From: Kordiimonadaceae bacterium
GTDB taxonomy: Bacteria > Pseudomonadota > Alphaproteobacteria > Sphingomonadales > Emcibacteraceae
NCBI GenBank assembly: GCA_018675425.1
Contig: JABGYD010000044.1
Coordinates: 1-55,725, forward strand
DNA length: 55,725 nt
Reading direction: 5' to 3'
The position numbers were made by a program, and so were the translations under genes. The notes under the pieces are model-generated. The model was not told the DNA's origin. It saw nothing but the letters and a program-made list of their open reading frames with translations, and did not search any database. Of this stretch, positions 27,894 to 37,738 are shown in pieces (the first letter of the stretch is position 1; each line of letters opens with the position of its first letter).

Positions 27894-30539
27894 TCAGCGC
27901 TGATACCCTAGATTAGGAGCTAGCCATCTTTCCGTCAGTTTTAAGTCTATATCCTTACGTATTGCATAATCCTGCACCTGGTCTTTTGATATTTTACCAA
28001 GCCCAAAATATTGGCTTTCTGGGTGAGAAAAATAATAGCCGCTGACAGACGAAGTTGGCAGCATTGCCATACTTTCCGTCAGTTCAATGCCTGTATTACG
28101 TTGAGCATTGAGCAACGTAAACAGACCGCTTTTTTCTGTATGGTCCGGGCACGCTGGATATCCTGGAGCTGGTCGAATACCAAGGTATTTTTCCTTAATA
28201 AGCGCTTCATTGTCTAAACTTTCGTCTTTCGCGTAACCCCAAAAATTCTTACGAACTAGCATATGCATATGTTCTGCAAATGCCTCTGCAAAACGATCTG
28301 CTAATGCCTTAAGTAAAATATCATTGTAATCATCATTTGCACCTTGAAATAGTTCAATTTTTTCTTCAATCCCAATTCCCGTAGTAACTGCAAAACCACC
28401 GATATAATCTTTAATACCAGTCTTTTTAGGTGCCACAAAATCAGCCAGACACATGTTAGCTTTACCACTTCTTTTTTTCATTTGTTGACGAAGAAAGTGA
28501 ACCGTATCAATCGGTATTTTTCGACTTTCATCTTCATATAGCTCCACATCATCACCTACTGAATTTGCCGGCCAGAAACCGATAACTGCTTTTGCTTTTA
28601 GCCATTTTTCATTAATTATTTTTTGAAGCATTTCTTCGGCATCTTTAAAGAGGTCACGGGCACTTTGCCCTACAATTTTATCTTCTAGAATTTTTGGATA
28701 AGTACCTGCAAGTTCCCAAGTTCGAAAGAAGGGTGTCCAATCGATAGTGTCTGCAAGGTCCGCAAAGTCATATTCGTTAAATACCTTTAGCCCCTTAAGT
28801 TTTGGTGACTTGGGGGTGTGAGCTTTCCAATCAATTTTAAAATTATTGGCCCGCGCTTCGTTTATAGAAATTTGATTGTTTGATTTATCACGGTTTTCAT
28901 ATTTTACGCGCATATCATGATATTCTTTTGATATATCTTCACTAAACTGTTCTTTAGTATTTTTATTAAGTAAGCTGCCTGCGACGCCAACTGCCCGGGA
29001 AGCATCAAGAACATAAACTAAGGGCCCACTATAATTTGGTGCAATTTTAACGGCCGTATGGACTTTTGACGTAGTTGCACCACCGATTAGAAGTGGTAAA
29101 TCCATATTGAGACGCTCCATTTCGCTAGCGACCGTGCACATCTCCTCAAGCGATGGCGTAATAAGACCGGAAAGTCCGATCATATCGACATTCTCTTCCT
29201 TGGCTTTAGCAAGTAAAGCATCACAAGGTACCATTACCCCCATATCTATAACTTCATAATTATTACACTGAAGTACAACCCCAACGATATTTTTACCTAT
29301 ATCATGGACGTCCCCCTTAACAGTAGCCATCAAAATTTTACCGTTAGAGGATGAAACTGTACTATCATCTTTCTCCTCTTCAATGAACGGCAAAAGATAG
29401 GCTACGGACTGTTTCATTACTCGCGCTGATTTTACCACTTGCGGAAGAAACATTTGACCTGAGCCAAAAAGGTCCCCTACCACATTCATTCCCGCCATCA
29501 GTGGCCCTTCGATAACTTGAATTGGTCGATCAAATTGTTGTCGGGCTTCTTCAGTATCCTCTATGATAAAAGCAGTGATACCTCTAACCAAAGCATAGGA
29601 AAGGCGCTCCTCAACCGTACGGTTTCTCCATTCCAAATCTTCTTTTTTTACTTCGCCTTTGACACCTTTATATTTATCCGCAATCTCAAGAAGGCGGTCT
29701 GTTGCATCGTCACGACGATTAAGTATTACATCTTCAACGCACTCGCGCAGCTCATTAGGAATTTCCGAATAAACCGTCATCATTCCTGCATTCACAATTC
29801 CCATATCCATCCCTGCTTGGATAGCATGATATAAAAAGACACTGTGCATAGCTTCACGGACGGGATTATTACCCCGAAATGAGAAGGAAACGTTACTAAC
29901 TCCGCCAGATACATGACAATATGGAAGATTATCTGTAATTTTTCTAGTCGCTTCAATAAAATCTACGGCGTAATTATTATGTTCCTCAATCCCTGTTGCC
30001 ACAGCAAAAATATTAGGATCAAAAATTATATCCTCAGGTAAAAAGCCTACTTTTTCAATAAGAACTTTATAAGACCTCGCGCAAATATCAAATTTTCGAT
30101 CGAGGGTATCAGCTTGCCCTTTTTCATCAAAAGCCATAACTACCGCTGCTGCACCATAACGCTTAATAAGTTTTGCTTGCTCGATGAAGTTTTCTTCACC
30201 TTCTTTCAGAGAAATACTATTAACAACAGCTTTACCCTGCACACATTTCAGGCCAGCCTCAATAACACTCCACTTAGAACTATCAATCATAATCGGCACA
30301 CGTGAAATATCTGGCTCTGAAGCAATTAAATTTAAAAATTTAACCATCGCAGCTTCTGAGTCGAGCATCGCTTCATCCATATTGATATCAATGATCTGTG
30401 CTCCAGCCTCAACTTGTTGTAATGCGACGACAAGCGCTTCATCAAAGTTACCGTTTAAAATAAGCTTCTTAAATTTAGCTGACCCTGTAACGTTAGTCCG
30501 CTCACCAACATTAATAAAAATACCTTGCTTCTTTTTCAT
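27894..30539 (-). CDS. metH: MetH C-terminal part: folate, cobalamin and reactivation domains
   Basis: Cobalamin-dependent methionine synthase without its homocysteine domain. The 881-residue protein has the pterin-binding barrel (from [13 protein letters not shown], residue 8), the B12 cap, the B12-binding domain with D410-V-H412-D-I-G (His412 is the cobalt ligand), and the SAM-binding reactivation domain at the end ([14 protein letters not shown]). The missing homocysteine module is the preceding gene, which ends one base upstream; AAGGTGA at its 3' end acts as ribosome site. Split MetH is known in several alphaproteobacteria. The two products must act together. Confidence 0.95.
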   Translation of the reverse strand: MKKKQGIFINVGERTNVTGSAKFKKLILNGNFDEALVVALQQVEAGAQIIDINMDEAMLDSEAAMVKFLNLIASEPDISRVPIMIDSSKWSVIEAGLKCVQGKAVVNSISLKEGEENFIEQAKLIKRYGAAAVVMAFDEKGQADTLDRKFDICARSYKVLIEKVGFLPEDIIFDPNIFAVATGIEEHNNYAVDFIEATRKITDNLPYCHVSGGVSNVSFSFRGNNPVREAMHSVFLYHAIQAGMDMGIVNAGMMTVYSEIPNELRECVEDVILNRRDDATDRLLEIADKYKGVKGEVKKEDLEWRNRTVEERLSYALVRGITAFIIEDTEEARQQFDRPIQVIEGPLMAGMNVVGDLFGSGQMFLPQVVKSARVMKQSVAYLLPFIEEEKDDSTVSSSNGKILMATVKGDVHDIGKNIVGVVLQCNNYEVIDMGVMVPCDALLAKAKEENVDMIGLSGLITPSLEEMCTVASEMERLNMDLPLLIGGATTSKVHTAVKIAPNYSGPLVYVLDASRAVGVAGSLLNKNTKEQFSEDISKEYHDMRVKYENRDKSNNQISINEARANNFKIDWKAHTPKSPKLKGLKVFNEYDFADLADTIDWTPFFRTWELAGTYPKILEDKIVGQSARDLFKDAEEMLQKIINEKWLKAKAVIGFWPANSVGDDVELYEDESRKIPIDTVHFLRQQMKKRSGKANMCLADFVAPKKTGIKDYIGGFAVTTGIGIEEKIELFQGANDDYNDILLKALADRFAEAFAEHMHMLVRKNFWGYAKDESLDNEALIKEKYLGIRPAPGYPACPDHTEKSGLFTLLNAQRNTGIELTESMAMLPTSSVSGYYFSHPESQYFGLGKISKDQVQDYAIRKDIDLKLTERWLAPNLGYQR

Positions 30540-30540
30540 A

Positions 30541-31596
30541 TCAAATCACCTTAAAGGGTTCTAGCCCACTAAGGCGCATGTGAGGCTCAATTACTGGAAC
30601 TTTACGTGGTGCGCAATTCTCTACAGCCATGGAAATGGCTCGAATATGATCAGGTCTGGTACCGCAACACCCACCAACAATATTTAAAAATCCACTCTCA
30701 GCCCATTCTTTTATTTGAGCAGCCATTTCTTCTGGACTTTCATCATATTCACCCATTTCATTGGGAAGACCAGCATTGGGGTGAGCAGAAACCGCCGTAT
30801 CAGCAACCTTGGAGAGGGCCGCAACATGTTGACGGAGATCTTTGGCACCAAGAGCACAGTTAAATCCTATACTAATAGGATTTGCATGCCGAATACTGTG
30901 CCAAAATGCTTCGGCAGTCTGACCGGACAGAGTTCGCCCAGAGGCATCTGTAATAGTACCAGAAATCATTACTGGCAGTTCAATATCCATTTTTTCAAAA
31001 ATTGTTTGCACGGCAAATATTGCCGCCTTAGCATTGAGAGTATCAAATATAGTTTCAATGAGAATAATATCAGCACCTCCATCAATAAGACCATTTGTTG
31101 CTTCTTTATAGGTACCAACAAGTTCATCAAAATTCACATTTCGAAACGCAGGATCGTTGACATCAGGTGAGAGTGATGCTGTGCGTGAGGTTGGACCTAG
31201 AACACCCGCTACAAAACGGGGTTTATTAGGGGTGAGAGCAGTGAATTCATCAGCCACTTTACGGGCAATCTTTGCACAGGCAACGTTGAGTTCATAAACT
31301 ATATCTTCCATTTGATAATCCGCCTGGGAGATACTTGTTGCATTAAAACTATTTGTTTCAATAATATCAGCGCCGGCCTCTAAAAATTCTCTATGGATAT
31401 CGCTGATAACATTAGGTTTTGTTATAGCAAGAATATCGTTATTACCTTTAATTTCGTTATTTTTATCTTTAAATACTTCTCCGCGAAAATCTTCTTCTTC
31501 AAATTTATAGGCCTGTATCATAGTGCCCATGGCGCCATCTATAATCAGTATTCTTTCAGACAAAGCATCCTGAAGCTGTTTGAATCGAGTTGTCAT
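30541..31596 (-). CDS. metH: MetH N-terminal part: homocysteine S-methyltransferase domain
   Basis: Activates homocysteine on zinc for methylation by methyl-cobalamin. From the ATG at 31596, which overlaps the metF stop (ATGA), the product has 351 residues; a longer frame reaching into metF is not credible. It starts [28 protein letters not shown] and has the zinc ligands C247 (GFNCALGA) and C310/C311 ([11 protein letters not shown]). It ends after [18 protein letters not shown], just where a full-length MetH would continue into the folate domain. Confidence 0.95.
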   Translation of the reverse strand: MTTRFKQLQDALSERILIIDGAMGTMIQAYKFEEEDFRGEVFKDKNNEIKGNNDILAITKPNVISDIHREFLEAGADIIETNSFNATSISQADYQMEDIVYELNVACAKIARKVADEFTALTPNKPRFVAGVLGPTSRTASLSPDVNDPAFRNVNFDELVGTYKEATNGLIDGGADIILIETIFDTLNAKAAIFAVQTIFEKMDIELPVMISGTITDASGRTLSGQTAEAFWHSIRHANPISIGFNCALGAKDLRQHVAALSKVADTAVSAHPNAGLPNEMGEYDESPEEMAAQIKEWAESGFLNIVGGCCGTRPDHIRAISMAVENCAPRKVPVIEPHMRLSGLEPFKVI

Positions 31597-32498
31597 GATC
31601 CTTCTCTTATTCCAAGAATATGGCAAATTGTAGAGGTGAGTTCCGCACGATTGAGCGTATAGAAATGATAGTTTTTGACACCACCACGATAAAGTCTCAA
31701 GCACTGCTCTGCAGCCACCATAGACCCAATATGTTTTTTAATGTCAGGTGTATCTTCCAAACCTTGAAAAATGCGCCCCAACCATTCTGGTATCGAGGTT
31801 CCACAACGTTCAGAAAAAATTTTTGCCATCTTAAAGTTAGTAACAGGCATAATTCCGGGTATAATTGGAACATTAATACCTGCTGCGAGAACTTTATCCA
31901 TAAAGCGAAAGTATACATCAACATCAAAAAAATATTGGGTGATGGCACGGTTCGCTCCCGCATCAATTTTGCGTTTTAAGTTATCTATGTCGTCACTTAA
32001 ATCATTACTATCAGGATGCATTTCGGGGTAAGCCGCCACAGAAATATCAAAATCACCAATTTTTTTTAAACCAGCAACTAACTCTGCTGCATTTTCATAG
32101 CCTTCAGCTTTTGGTTTATATTTTTGACCTATAGTTGGCATATCTCCACGAAGAGCTACAATATGACGCACTCCAGCCCTCCAATAATCATGCGCAACCT
32201 CATCCACCTCATTTTTAGTTGCTCCAACACAAGTCAAATGTGCTGCAGGTGTCAGGTTCGTTTCTTTTAAAATACGTGTAACGGTCGCATGGGTGCGCTC
32301 TCTGGTACCCCCGCCAGCACCGTAAGTGACCGAGACCATCGATGGATTAAGCCTTTCAAGTTTGCCAATGGTTTGCCAAAGTATCTCTTCCATTTTTGCC
32401 GTTTTGGGCGGAAAAAACTCAAATGACACATCAATATCTTTTGCATGCTCCGCAAAAAGACTAGGTCTTAAATAATCTTTATTTTCGTCTGTATACAT
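31593..32498 (-). CDS. metF: MetF, 5,10-methylenetetrahydrofolate reductase
   Basis: Flavoenzyme that makes 5-methyl-THF, the methyl donor for MetH. The 301-residue TIM-barrel protein has [42 protein letters not shown] and [14 protein letters not shown], all MTHFR signatures. It lies between the ArsR-methyltransferase fusion (12-base gap) and metH (4-base overlap), so the operon makes and uses methyl-THF in one unit. Confidence 0.97.
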   Translation of the reverse strand: MYTDENKDYLRPSLFAEHAKDIDVSFEFFPPKTAKMEEILWQTIGKLERLNPSMVSVTYGAGGGTRERTHATVTRILKETNLTPAAHLTCVGATKNEVDEVAHDYWRAGVRHIVALRGDMPTIGQKYKPKAEGYENAAELVAGLKKIGDFDISVAAYPEMHPDSNDLSDDIDNLKRKIDAGANRAITQYFFDVDVYFRFMDKVLAAGINVPIIPGIMPVTNFKMAKIFSERCGTSIPEWLGRIFQGLEDTPDIKKHIGSMVAAEQCLRLYRGGVKNYHFYTLNRAELTSTICHILGIREGS

Positions 32499-32510
32499 TA
32501 TATTTTTCTT

Positions 32511-33449
32511 TTATTTCTTCGTTGCTACCCAAATAAAGAGATCCAGTTCTTTTCCCCGCATCACTTTAGTTGTTGTAATCTTAAGGTCAGTAATTCGACA
32601 CCACTCATTAATTTCTTCCTCTGAAAACCCTAGTCTTCTATGAGCGTGCTCCTCGCGTAATTTTTCATTTTTATGTGGCAGAAAGTCAATGACGATTACA
32701 ATCCCATCAGGTCGCAATATTCGTGCTGTTTCTCTAATCGCCGCTAGAGGATCATCTGCAAAATGCAGTACTTGGTGAAAAAGAACTAAATCCATACTGC
32801 CATCCATTAAGGCCAGATCATACATATCACCATGCCGTATCTGCATATTAGTTATGGCATTATTTTCGAGATGAGATCTTGCAACACCAAGCATTTCATG
32901 GCTTAGATCTATTCCTATACCCTGTTTTGTATGAGGTGAGAACAGTTTGAGCATTCGCCCTGTACCTGTACCAACATCAAGTAAAGTTTCTATTTCAAGA
33001 TTATTAGTTATTTCAAGAAGGTAGTCCTCTACCTGACGCTCGGGTACATAAAGTGATCTTATTTTATCCCAGTTAGCCGCATTTTCTTGAAAATAGCTTG
33101 CTGCTTTTAAGTCTCTTGTTTTTTTTACTTCCTCAAGTCTCTTCTGATCATGTTGAAGTATCTGATCCTGATAAGGAATATAATTCATAATAGAATTAAC
33201 TAAGTCAGCCTGTTCTCCAAGGTCGGCAAGACGATAAAATATCCATGTTCCTTCGCGGTGACGCTCAAGAAGGCCAGCCTCACAAAGTAACCTTAGATGC
33301 CTTGAAATCCTTGGTTGGCTCTGTCTCATTATAGTGGCAAGCTCAGTTACTGTAAGCTCACCACCCTTAAAAAGGGCCAGAATACGTATTCGAGTTTCCT
33401 CACCTGCAGCTTTCAGAACATTTAACAAACTATTTAGAGCAAGTTTCAT
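32511..33449 (-). CDS. ArsR-type regulator fused to a SAM-dependent methyltransferase
   Basis: First gene of the metF-metH operon. The 312-residue protein has an ArsR winged-helix domain (about 1-90: LTVTELATIMRQSQPRISRHLRLL as recognition region) without the usual metal-binding cysteine pair, and a class I methyltransferase domain with DVGTGTG at 158-164 and VLFHQVLHFADDPLAAI. Proteins of this layout are common next to metF in alphaproteobacteria and are thought to sense SAM or SAH through the methyltransferase fold and control methionine-cycle genes. Whether this one methylates anything is unknown. A quasi-palindrome lies 30 bases upstream. Confidence 0.88.
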   Translation of the reverse strand: MKLALNSLLNVLKAAGEETRIRILALFKGGELTVTELATIMRQSQPRISRHLRLLCEAGLLERHREGTWIFYRLADLGEQADLVNSIMNYIPYQDQILQHDQKRLEEVKKTRDLKAASYFQENAANWDKIRSLYVPERQVEDYLLEITNNLEIETLLDVGTGTGRMLKLFSPHTKQGIGIDLSHEMLGVARSHLENNAITNMQIRHGDMYDLALMDGSMDLVLFHQVLHFADDPLAAIRETARILRPDGIVIVIDFLPHKNEKLREEHAHRRLGFSEEEINEWCRITDLKITTTKVMRGKELDLFIWVATKK

Positions 33450-33478
33450 TTAAGTACCTCAAATTAACATGTAACCAT

Positions 33479-33498
33479 ATATAAAGATATATTTATAT
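33479..33498. promoter_or_regulatory. Candidate operator of the ArsR-methyltransferase regulator
   Basis: ATATAAAGATATATTTATAT is a 20-base palindrome with a single mismatched pair, 30 bases upstream of the regulator's start. Length and symmetry suit an ArsR dimer, and its place suits autoregulation of the whole met operon. AT-rich sequence makes chance palindromes more likely, so the call is moderate. Confidence 0.5.
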
Positions 33499-33631
33499 AT
33501 TGTAAACAATAATAACAATAACATCTATCCATCTATTGTTAATTAACTATTTTAAGGCTATAAATGATTTAATATTTTATACTTTTGGGGTAAATATCTA
33601 TTTCGTTTACCTGAGTAATAAAGGAAAGATA

Positions 33632-34180
33632 ATGAGCAAACTTAATTATATCTTAATAATATTTAAATTAACTCCGATAGTAACACTGATTAGTATTATA
33701 TTTATGTCGACAGTAGCTAACACACAGACGGCACCAGAGCCGTGGACTGGGGCAATTCCAGGAGATAATATCCACTTTGGAACTAATGATGTGCTAGTTA
33801 GCATCAGAAAAAATTTGAACCGTGGCGATATAACAAATGCAGTTCGTTTAGCCGAAAAAAATATTAAGAGCATAGAAAACAATTCTCGGTCCGGAAAAAC
33901 AACAAAGTATAGTTATGATGCATACAACGCTTTATGCATAAGCCTTACAGCTCAAAAAAACTACGAGCGAGCGTTAATAGCGTGTAATACAGCTATTAAA
34001 GATTCACCAAATCGTTGGTTTGCCTTTAACAGTCGTGGTTCCTTAAAATATCAAACAGAGAAATTTAAGGATGCCATATCAGATTATCGTTTAGCACTCG
34101 ATAATGCTCCCAAGTTTGCTGATATAACATCGATACTTGAGCACAATATTCGACTTTCTGAAGCTAAAGTTACTAAATAA
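33632..34180 (+). CDS. Secreted TPR protein, paralogue 1
   Basis: Unknown function. The start is taken at 33632, where AAGGAAAG provides a ribosome site; an upstream in-frame start at 33536 lacks one. The 182-residue product has a long hydrophobic N-terminus ending in ANTQT (signal peptide, cleavage near residue 30) and TPR-like helices (about 60-175: YNALCISLTAQKNYERALIACNTAI, FNSRGSLKYQTEKFKDAISDYRLAL). It resembles the product of 35351-35890 over its whole mature length; mlaA lies between them. Confidence 0.8.
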   Translation: MSKLNYILIIFKLTPIVTLISIIFMSTVANTQTAPEPWTGAIPGDNIHFGTNDVLVSIRKNLNRGDITNAVRLAEKNIKSIENNSRSGKTTKYSYDAYNALCISLTAQKNYERALIACNTAIKDSPNRWFAFNSRGSLKYQTEKFKDAISDYRLALDNAPKFADITSILEHNIRLSEAKVTK

Positions 34181-34385
34181 TTAAAAAATTATTTTCATAG
34201 GGATGATCATTGGTTCCAAAATTTTCCCCAAAATAACTAAGATATTTCAATTGAAAAAAATCTCTCTTTAGAAAAAATATAATGCTATGAATATGCTTCA
34301 AACAAATCTAATCTAATCTAACATTTATAAATTACCAAAATATGCAAAAATTAAAAATAATAAAAATTAATCCTCGTAGAAAAAA

Positions 34386-35201
34386 ATGTTTACCTCTCAA
34401 TTCACTTTAAAAAAAATAAAATATTTCAATGTAAGAGCAGTTATTATTTTTTTTATGCTTCTTCTCACAATATCCTGTGCCAAGCGACCGCTGGAGACTG
34501 ACCATGAAGCTCGTCTTATCTACAACGAGGCTAATGATCCACTTGAGCCTATGAATCGTCAAATTTTTTTATTAAACACTATATTTGATGAAGTAGCTCT
34601 TGAACCTGCAGCGAGACTTTATCGCATGTGGGGACCACCTGATATTCGTGATGGCATATCGAATTTTGTTGGAAATTGGCGTGAACCTGTCACTTTTGTA
34701 AATGACATTCTGCAAATGGAACCAAAAAGAGCTGGGACATCCTTTTTACGTTTTCTAATTAATAGTTCGTTTGGAATACTGGGTACTTTTGATACCGCCT
34801 CAAGTTGGGGTATTAAAGGTCATAACGAAGATTTTGGTGAGACCTTTGCTGTTTGGGGTCTTCCAGAAGGGCCTTTTATCATGCTGCCTTTCCTCGGCCC
34901 TTCCAATGCTCGGGATTTATCCGGATTTACTGTTGATTTCTTTTATGATCCTACAAGCATGTGGCTTTCTCATAAAAAGTGGCCCTACGTCCGCTACGGC
35001 AGGCTGGGCCTAAAAGGGCTTATCTACCGTGAGGAAAACCTTGAAACATTAGATGATTTAAGTAAATCATCGACAGATTTTTATGCCACCATGCGTAGTA
35101 GCTACCGGCAATTACGAACGTATGATATAAATAATGGCAACCTCGATACTAGTGAGGAAGATGATTTGTTTGACGAAGAATTCGAAGATTTTGAATTTTG
35201 A
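34386..35201 (+). CDS. mlaA: MlaA/VacJ, outer-membrane lipid-asymmetry lipoprotein
   Basis: Removes misplaced phospholipids from the outer leaflet of the outer membrane and hands them to the Mla system. The 271-residue protein has a lipobox TISC with lipidated Cys31, the family start YNEANDPLEPMNRQIFLLN, and RAGTSFLRFLINSSFGILGTFD plus NEDFGETFAVWGLPEGPFIMLPFLGPS. The acidic tail DEEFEDFEF is common in the family. Mla ABC genes are not in the window; the flanking genes are two secreted TPR paralogues. The 205 bases upstream are AT-rich with no gene. Confidence 0.94.
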   Translation: MFTSQFTLKKIKYFNVRAVIIFFMLLLTISCAKRPLETDHEARLIYNEANDPLEPMNRQIFLLNTIFDEVALEPAARLYRMWGPPDIRDGISNFVGNWREPVTFVNDILQMEPKRAGTSFLRFLINSSFGILGTFDTASSWGIKGHNEDFGETFAVWGLPEGPFIMLPFLGPSNARDLSGFTVDFFYDPTSMWLSHKKWPYVRYGRLGLKGLIYREENLETLDDLSKSSTDFYATMRSSYRQLRTYDINNGNLDTSEEDDLFDEEFEDFEF

Positions 35202-35350
35202 ATATTTATTAAACTTGAATTATTTTAATTTATATAACTATTATAGATAATTATGCACCTCAGACTATTAGAAAATACTAAATTGATTACTAAGGCTATA
35301 TTCAAATTTAAATAAATTATAAATTTATGTTTCCAAATAAGTAAAAAATT

Positions 35351-35890
35351 ATGCAAAATCATTTAAATATAAAAACTGTTTTAGGGTTTTTTGTATTAGT
35401 TATTATATTCGCAATCCCAATTTTAACTGAAGCACAAACGTCGACCTCAACAGGGCGGTCTAATATTATCACAGAAACTATGAGTGAAAGCGATATTAGG
35501 TCTATTCGCAAAATTCGAAAACTAATTAATGAACAAAAGTTTAACAAAGTAGTCAACCTTGCCAACAGACTTATTAAAGCAGAATCAAGACGAAGCCGGG
35601 CAGGACATTCTTATTCTGAATTTTATTATGAAGCTCATAATTGCGTTTGCCTAGGGTTAACTGGCTTGGGCAAAAATGATGACGCTATGAAGGCCTGTAA
35701 TATATCTATAGAACTCACGCCCAATCACTGGGAAAGCTTAAAAACTCGCGCAACCCTTCATTATATGGCTCAGAATTTCAAAAGATCTCTTGATGATTTT
35801 ACGATGGCCTTAATCAATGCTCCCGATGACAATGGAATTACTAGTGTCTTGAAACAAAACATTGGCGTTGTAAAGTCAAAAATAGAATAG
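35351..35890 (+). CDS. Secreted TPR protein, paralogue 2
   Basis: Unknown function. The 179-residue product has a signal peptide (to about EAQT, residue 29) and TPR-like helices (NCVCLGLTGLGKNDDAMKAC, LKTRATLHYMAQNFKRSLDD). Aligned with paralogue 1 it keeps the order of helices, the Cys in xACN(T/I)xI, the N(R/H)W turn and the INAPDD/DNAPKF end. The pair flanks mlaA on the same strand with gaps of 149-205 bases. Confidence 0.8.
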   Translation: MQNHLNIKTVLGFFVLVIIFAIPILTEAQTSTSTGRSNIITETMSESDIRSIRKIRKLINEQKFNKVVNLANRLIKAESRRSRAGHSYSEFYYEAHNCVCLGLTGLGKNDDAMKACNISIELTPNHWESLKTRATLHYMAQNFKRSLDDFTMALINAPDDNGITSVLKQNIGVVKSKIE

Positions 35891-35932
35891 TGGATAAGCA
35901 TAATCGCAATAAATGCTTTTGTTAAAAAACGA

Positions 35933-37612
35933 TCAGCGCGTGAGTTTCTTATATTGCATTTTATGAGGACGGTCCGCCGCTTTGCCTAACCTTCTACGAC
36001 GATCAGCTTCATAATCCTCATAGTTTCCTTCAAACCATTCCACATGAGAATTTCCCTCAAAGGCAAGGATATGCGTGGCTATCCGATTTAAGAACCACCT
36101 ATCATGAGAGATAATAACGGCACAACCAGCAAAATCTTCTAATGCTGCCTCAAGCGCACTTAAAGTTTCTACATCAAGGTCATTTGTTGGTTCATCCAGA
36201 AGAAGTACGTTCGCTGGTGTTCTTAACATTTTAGCTAAGTGAACGCGATTACGCTCGCCACCAGATAGCTGACCAAGTTTTTTTTGTTGGTCTGTACCTT
36301 TAAAGTTAAAGTTGCCAACGTAGGCACGAGTTGGAACACTACGACCATTAAAATCAAAAACATCAAGTCCTTCTGAAATTTCCTCCCACACTGTTTTTTT
36401 GTCGTCCAACCCATCTCGGCTTTGATCGACATGACCAAGTATAACAGTTTCACCTATCTTGATGCTTCCCGTATCAGGCTTCTCATCGTCTGTAATCATT
36501 TTAAATAGAGTAGATTTACCCGCACCATTAGGACCAATGATACCGACAATACCACCTGGTGGTAATCTAAATTCCAACTCATCAATCAACAACCGCTCAT
36601 CAAAGCCCTTTGATAATTTATCAGCTTCGATAACCACACCACCAAGACGCGGACCAACAGGAATTTGAATTTGCGCCTCACCATTTCGACCATCTTGGGC
36701 CGCAGCAAGTAAGTCATCATAAGCGTTGATACGTGCTTTACTTTTAGCCTGACGAGCTTTTGGTGATTGTTGAATCCATTTAAGCTCACGTTTCATAGTA
36801 CGCTTGCGGCCGGCTTCCATTCGTTCTTCTTGGATAAGTCGTTTTTCTTTTTGCTCAAGCCAGGATGAATAATGACCCTCGTAAGGTATCGCATGGCCAT
36901 GATCAATTTCAAGCACCCAGTTTACAACATTGTCGAGAAAATAGCGATCATGGGTCACAAGAATAACTGTACCAGCATATTCCTTAAGGTGATTTTCAAG
37001 CCAAGCTACAGACTCTGCGTCAAGATGGTTAGTTGGTTCATCGAGAAGAAGAATTTCAGGTTTTTCTAGTAATAATCTGCAGAGTGCAACTCGACGACGC
37101 TCTCCACCTGAAAGAACGTTAACATCGGCATCTTTTGGTGGACACCTCAGTGCTTCCATAGCAAGCTCAACCCTACTATCCAAATCCCATGCATCACCAG
37201 CATCAATTTGATCCTGAAGTTCGCCTTGCCGAGCAATAAGCTCATTCATTTCATCATCAGTCATGGGTTCAGCAAATTTAGCACTTATCTCATTAAACTC
37301 ATCCACTACGGCCTTGATTTCACCCATGCCCTCCATAACATTTTCAAAAACAGATTTATTAACATCAAGATGAGGTTCCTGCTCTAGGTAACCAACCCGG
37401 ACACCTTCTGCAGCCCAAGCTTCACCAACGTAATCTTTATCGGTACCTGCTATAATTTTCATCAATGTGGATTTACCGGCACCATTAACGCCAATAACAG
37501 CAATCTTTGCATCCGGTAAAAACGAAAGCGTAATATCACTAAAAGTTGGCTTACACCCCGGATAAGTTTTCCCAAGGTCCTTCATTACAAAGCTATATTG
37601 ATAAGATGCCAT
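35933..37612 (-). CDS. ettA: EttA, energy-dependent translational throttle (ABC-F ATPase)
   Basis: ABC-F protein that binds the ribosomal E site and gates entry into elongation according to ATP/ADP. Taking the ATG at 37612 (MASYQYSFVMKDLGKTYPG) gives 559 residues, close to the E. coli length; the longer frame from 37663 adds an unlikely leader. It has two ABC cassettes (Walker A GVNGAGKST and GPNGAGKST; LSGGERRRVALCRLLL and LSGGERNRVHLAKML; DEPTNHLD and DEPTNDLD) joined by the P-site linker with KWIQQSPKARQAKSKARI. Confidence 0.96.
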   Translation of the reverse strand: MASYQYSFVMKDLGKTYPGCKPTFSDITLSFLPDAKIAVIGVNGAGKSTLMKIIAGTDKDYVGEAWAAEGVRVGYLEQEPHLDVNKSVFENVMEGMGEIKAVVDEFNEISAKFAEPMTDDEMNELIARQGELQDQIDAGDAWDLDSRVELAMEALRCPPKDADVNVLSGGERRRVALCRLLLEKPEILLLDEPTNHLDAESVAWLENHLKEYAGTVILVTHDRYFLDNVVNWVLEIDHGHAIPYEGHYSSWLEQKEKRLIQEERMEAGRKRTMKRELKWIQQSPKARQAKSKARINAYDDLLAAAQDGRNGEAQIQIPVGPRLGGVVIEADKLSKGFDERLLIDELEFRLPPGGIVGIIGPNGAGKSTLFKMITDDEKPDTGSIKIGETVILGHVDQSRDGLDDKKTVWEEISEGLDVFDFNGRSVPTRAYVGNFNFKGTDQQKKLGQLSGGERNRVHLAKMLRTPANVLLLDEPTNDLDVETLSALEAALEDFAGCAVIISHDRWFLNRIATHILAFEGNSHVEWFEGNYEDYEADRRRRLGKAADRPHKMQYKKLTR

Positions 37613-37680
37613 TTCAGTCTCACATTTTTTTAAGTAAAATCGAGACTGTATAACGCAAAGCACAAAGAATTAGCAACGAT

Positions 37681-37716
37681 AAAAAAATCCCCCATCGGAT
37701 CGACAGAGGATTTTTA
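37681..37716 (-). terminator. Terminator after the lipoprotein methyltransferase gene
   Basis: AAAAAATCC...GGATTTTT, a 7-9 pair stem around a loop of about 16 bases, flanked by A and T runs, 23 bases beyond the stop codon at 37739 and just upstream of ettA. Confidence 0.65.
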
Positions 37717-37738
37717 AAATCAGTTTGAGTGAAATTCT

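Noticed and set aside
30715-31170. Plus-strand open frame of 151 codons inside the metH homocysteine-domain gene
   Set aside because: It is antisense to a gene with complete zinc-site motifs, has no recognisable domain and no ribosome site.
31597-31704. N-terminal extension of the metH homocysteine-domain frame into metF
   Set aside because: It overlaps metF by more than 100 bases and adds residues unlike MetH; the ATG at 31596 with ATGA coupling gives the family N-terminus.
34305-34325. Short TCTAA tandem run upstream of mlaA
   Set aside because: Three units in AT-rich DNA are within chance and show no further structure.
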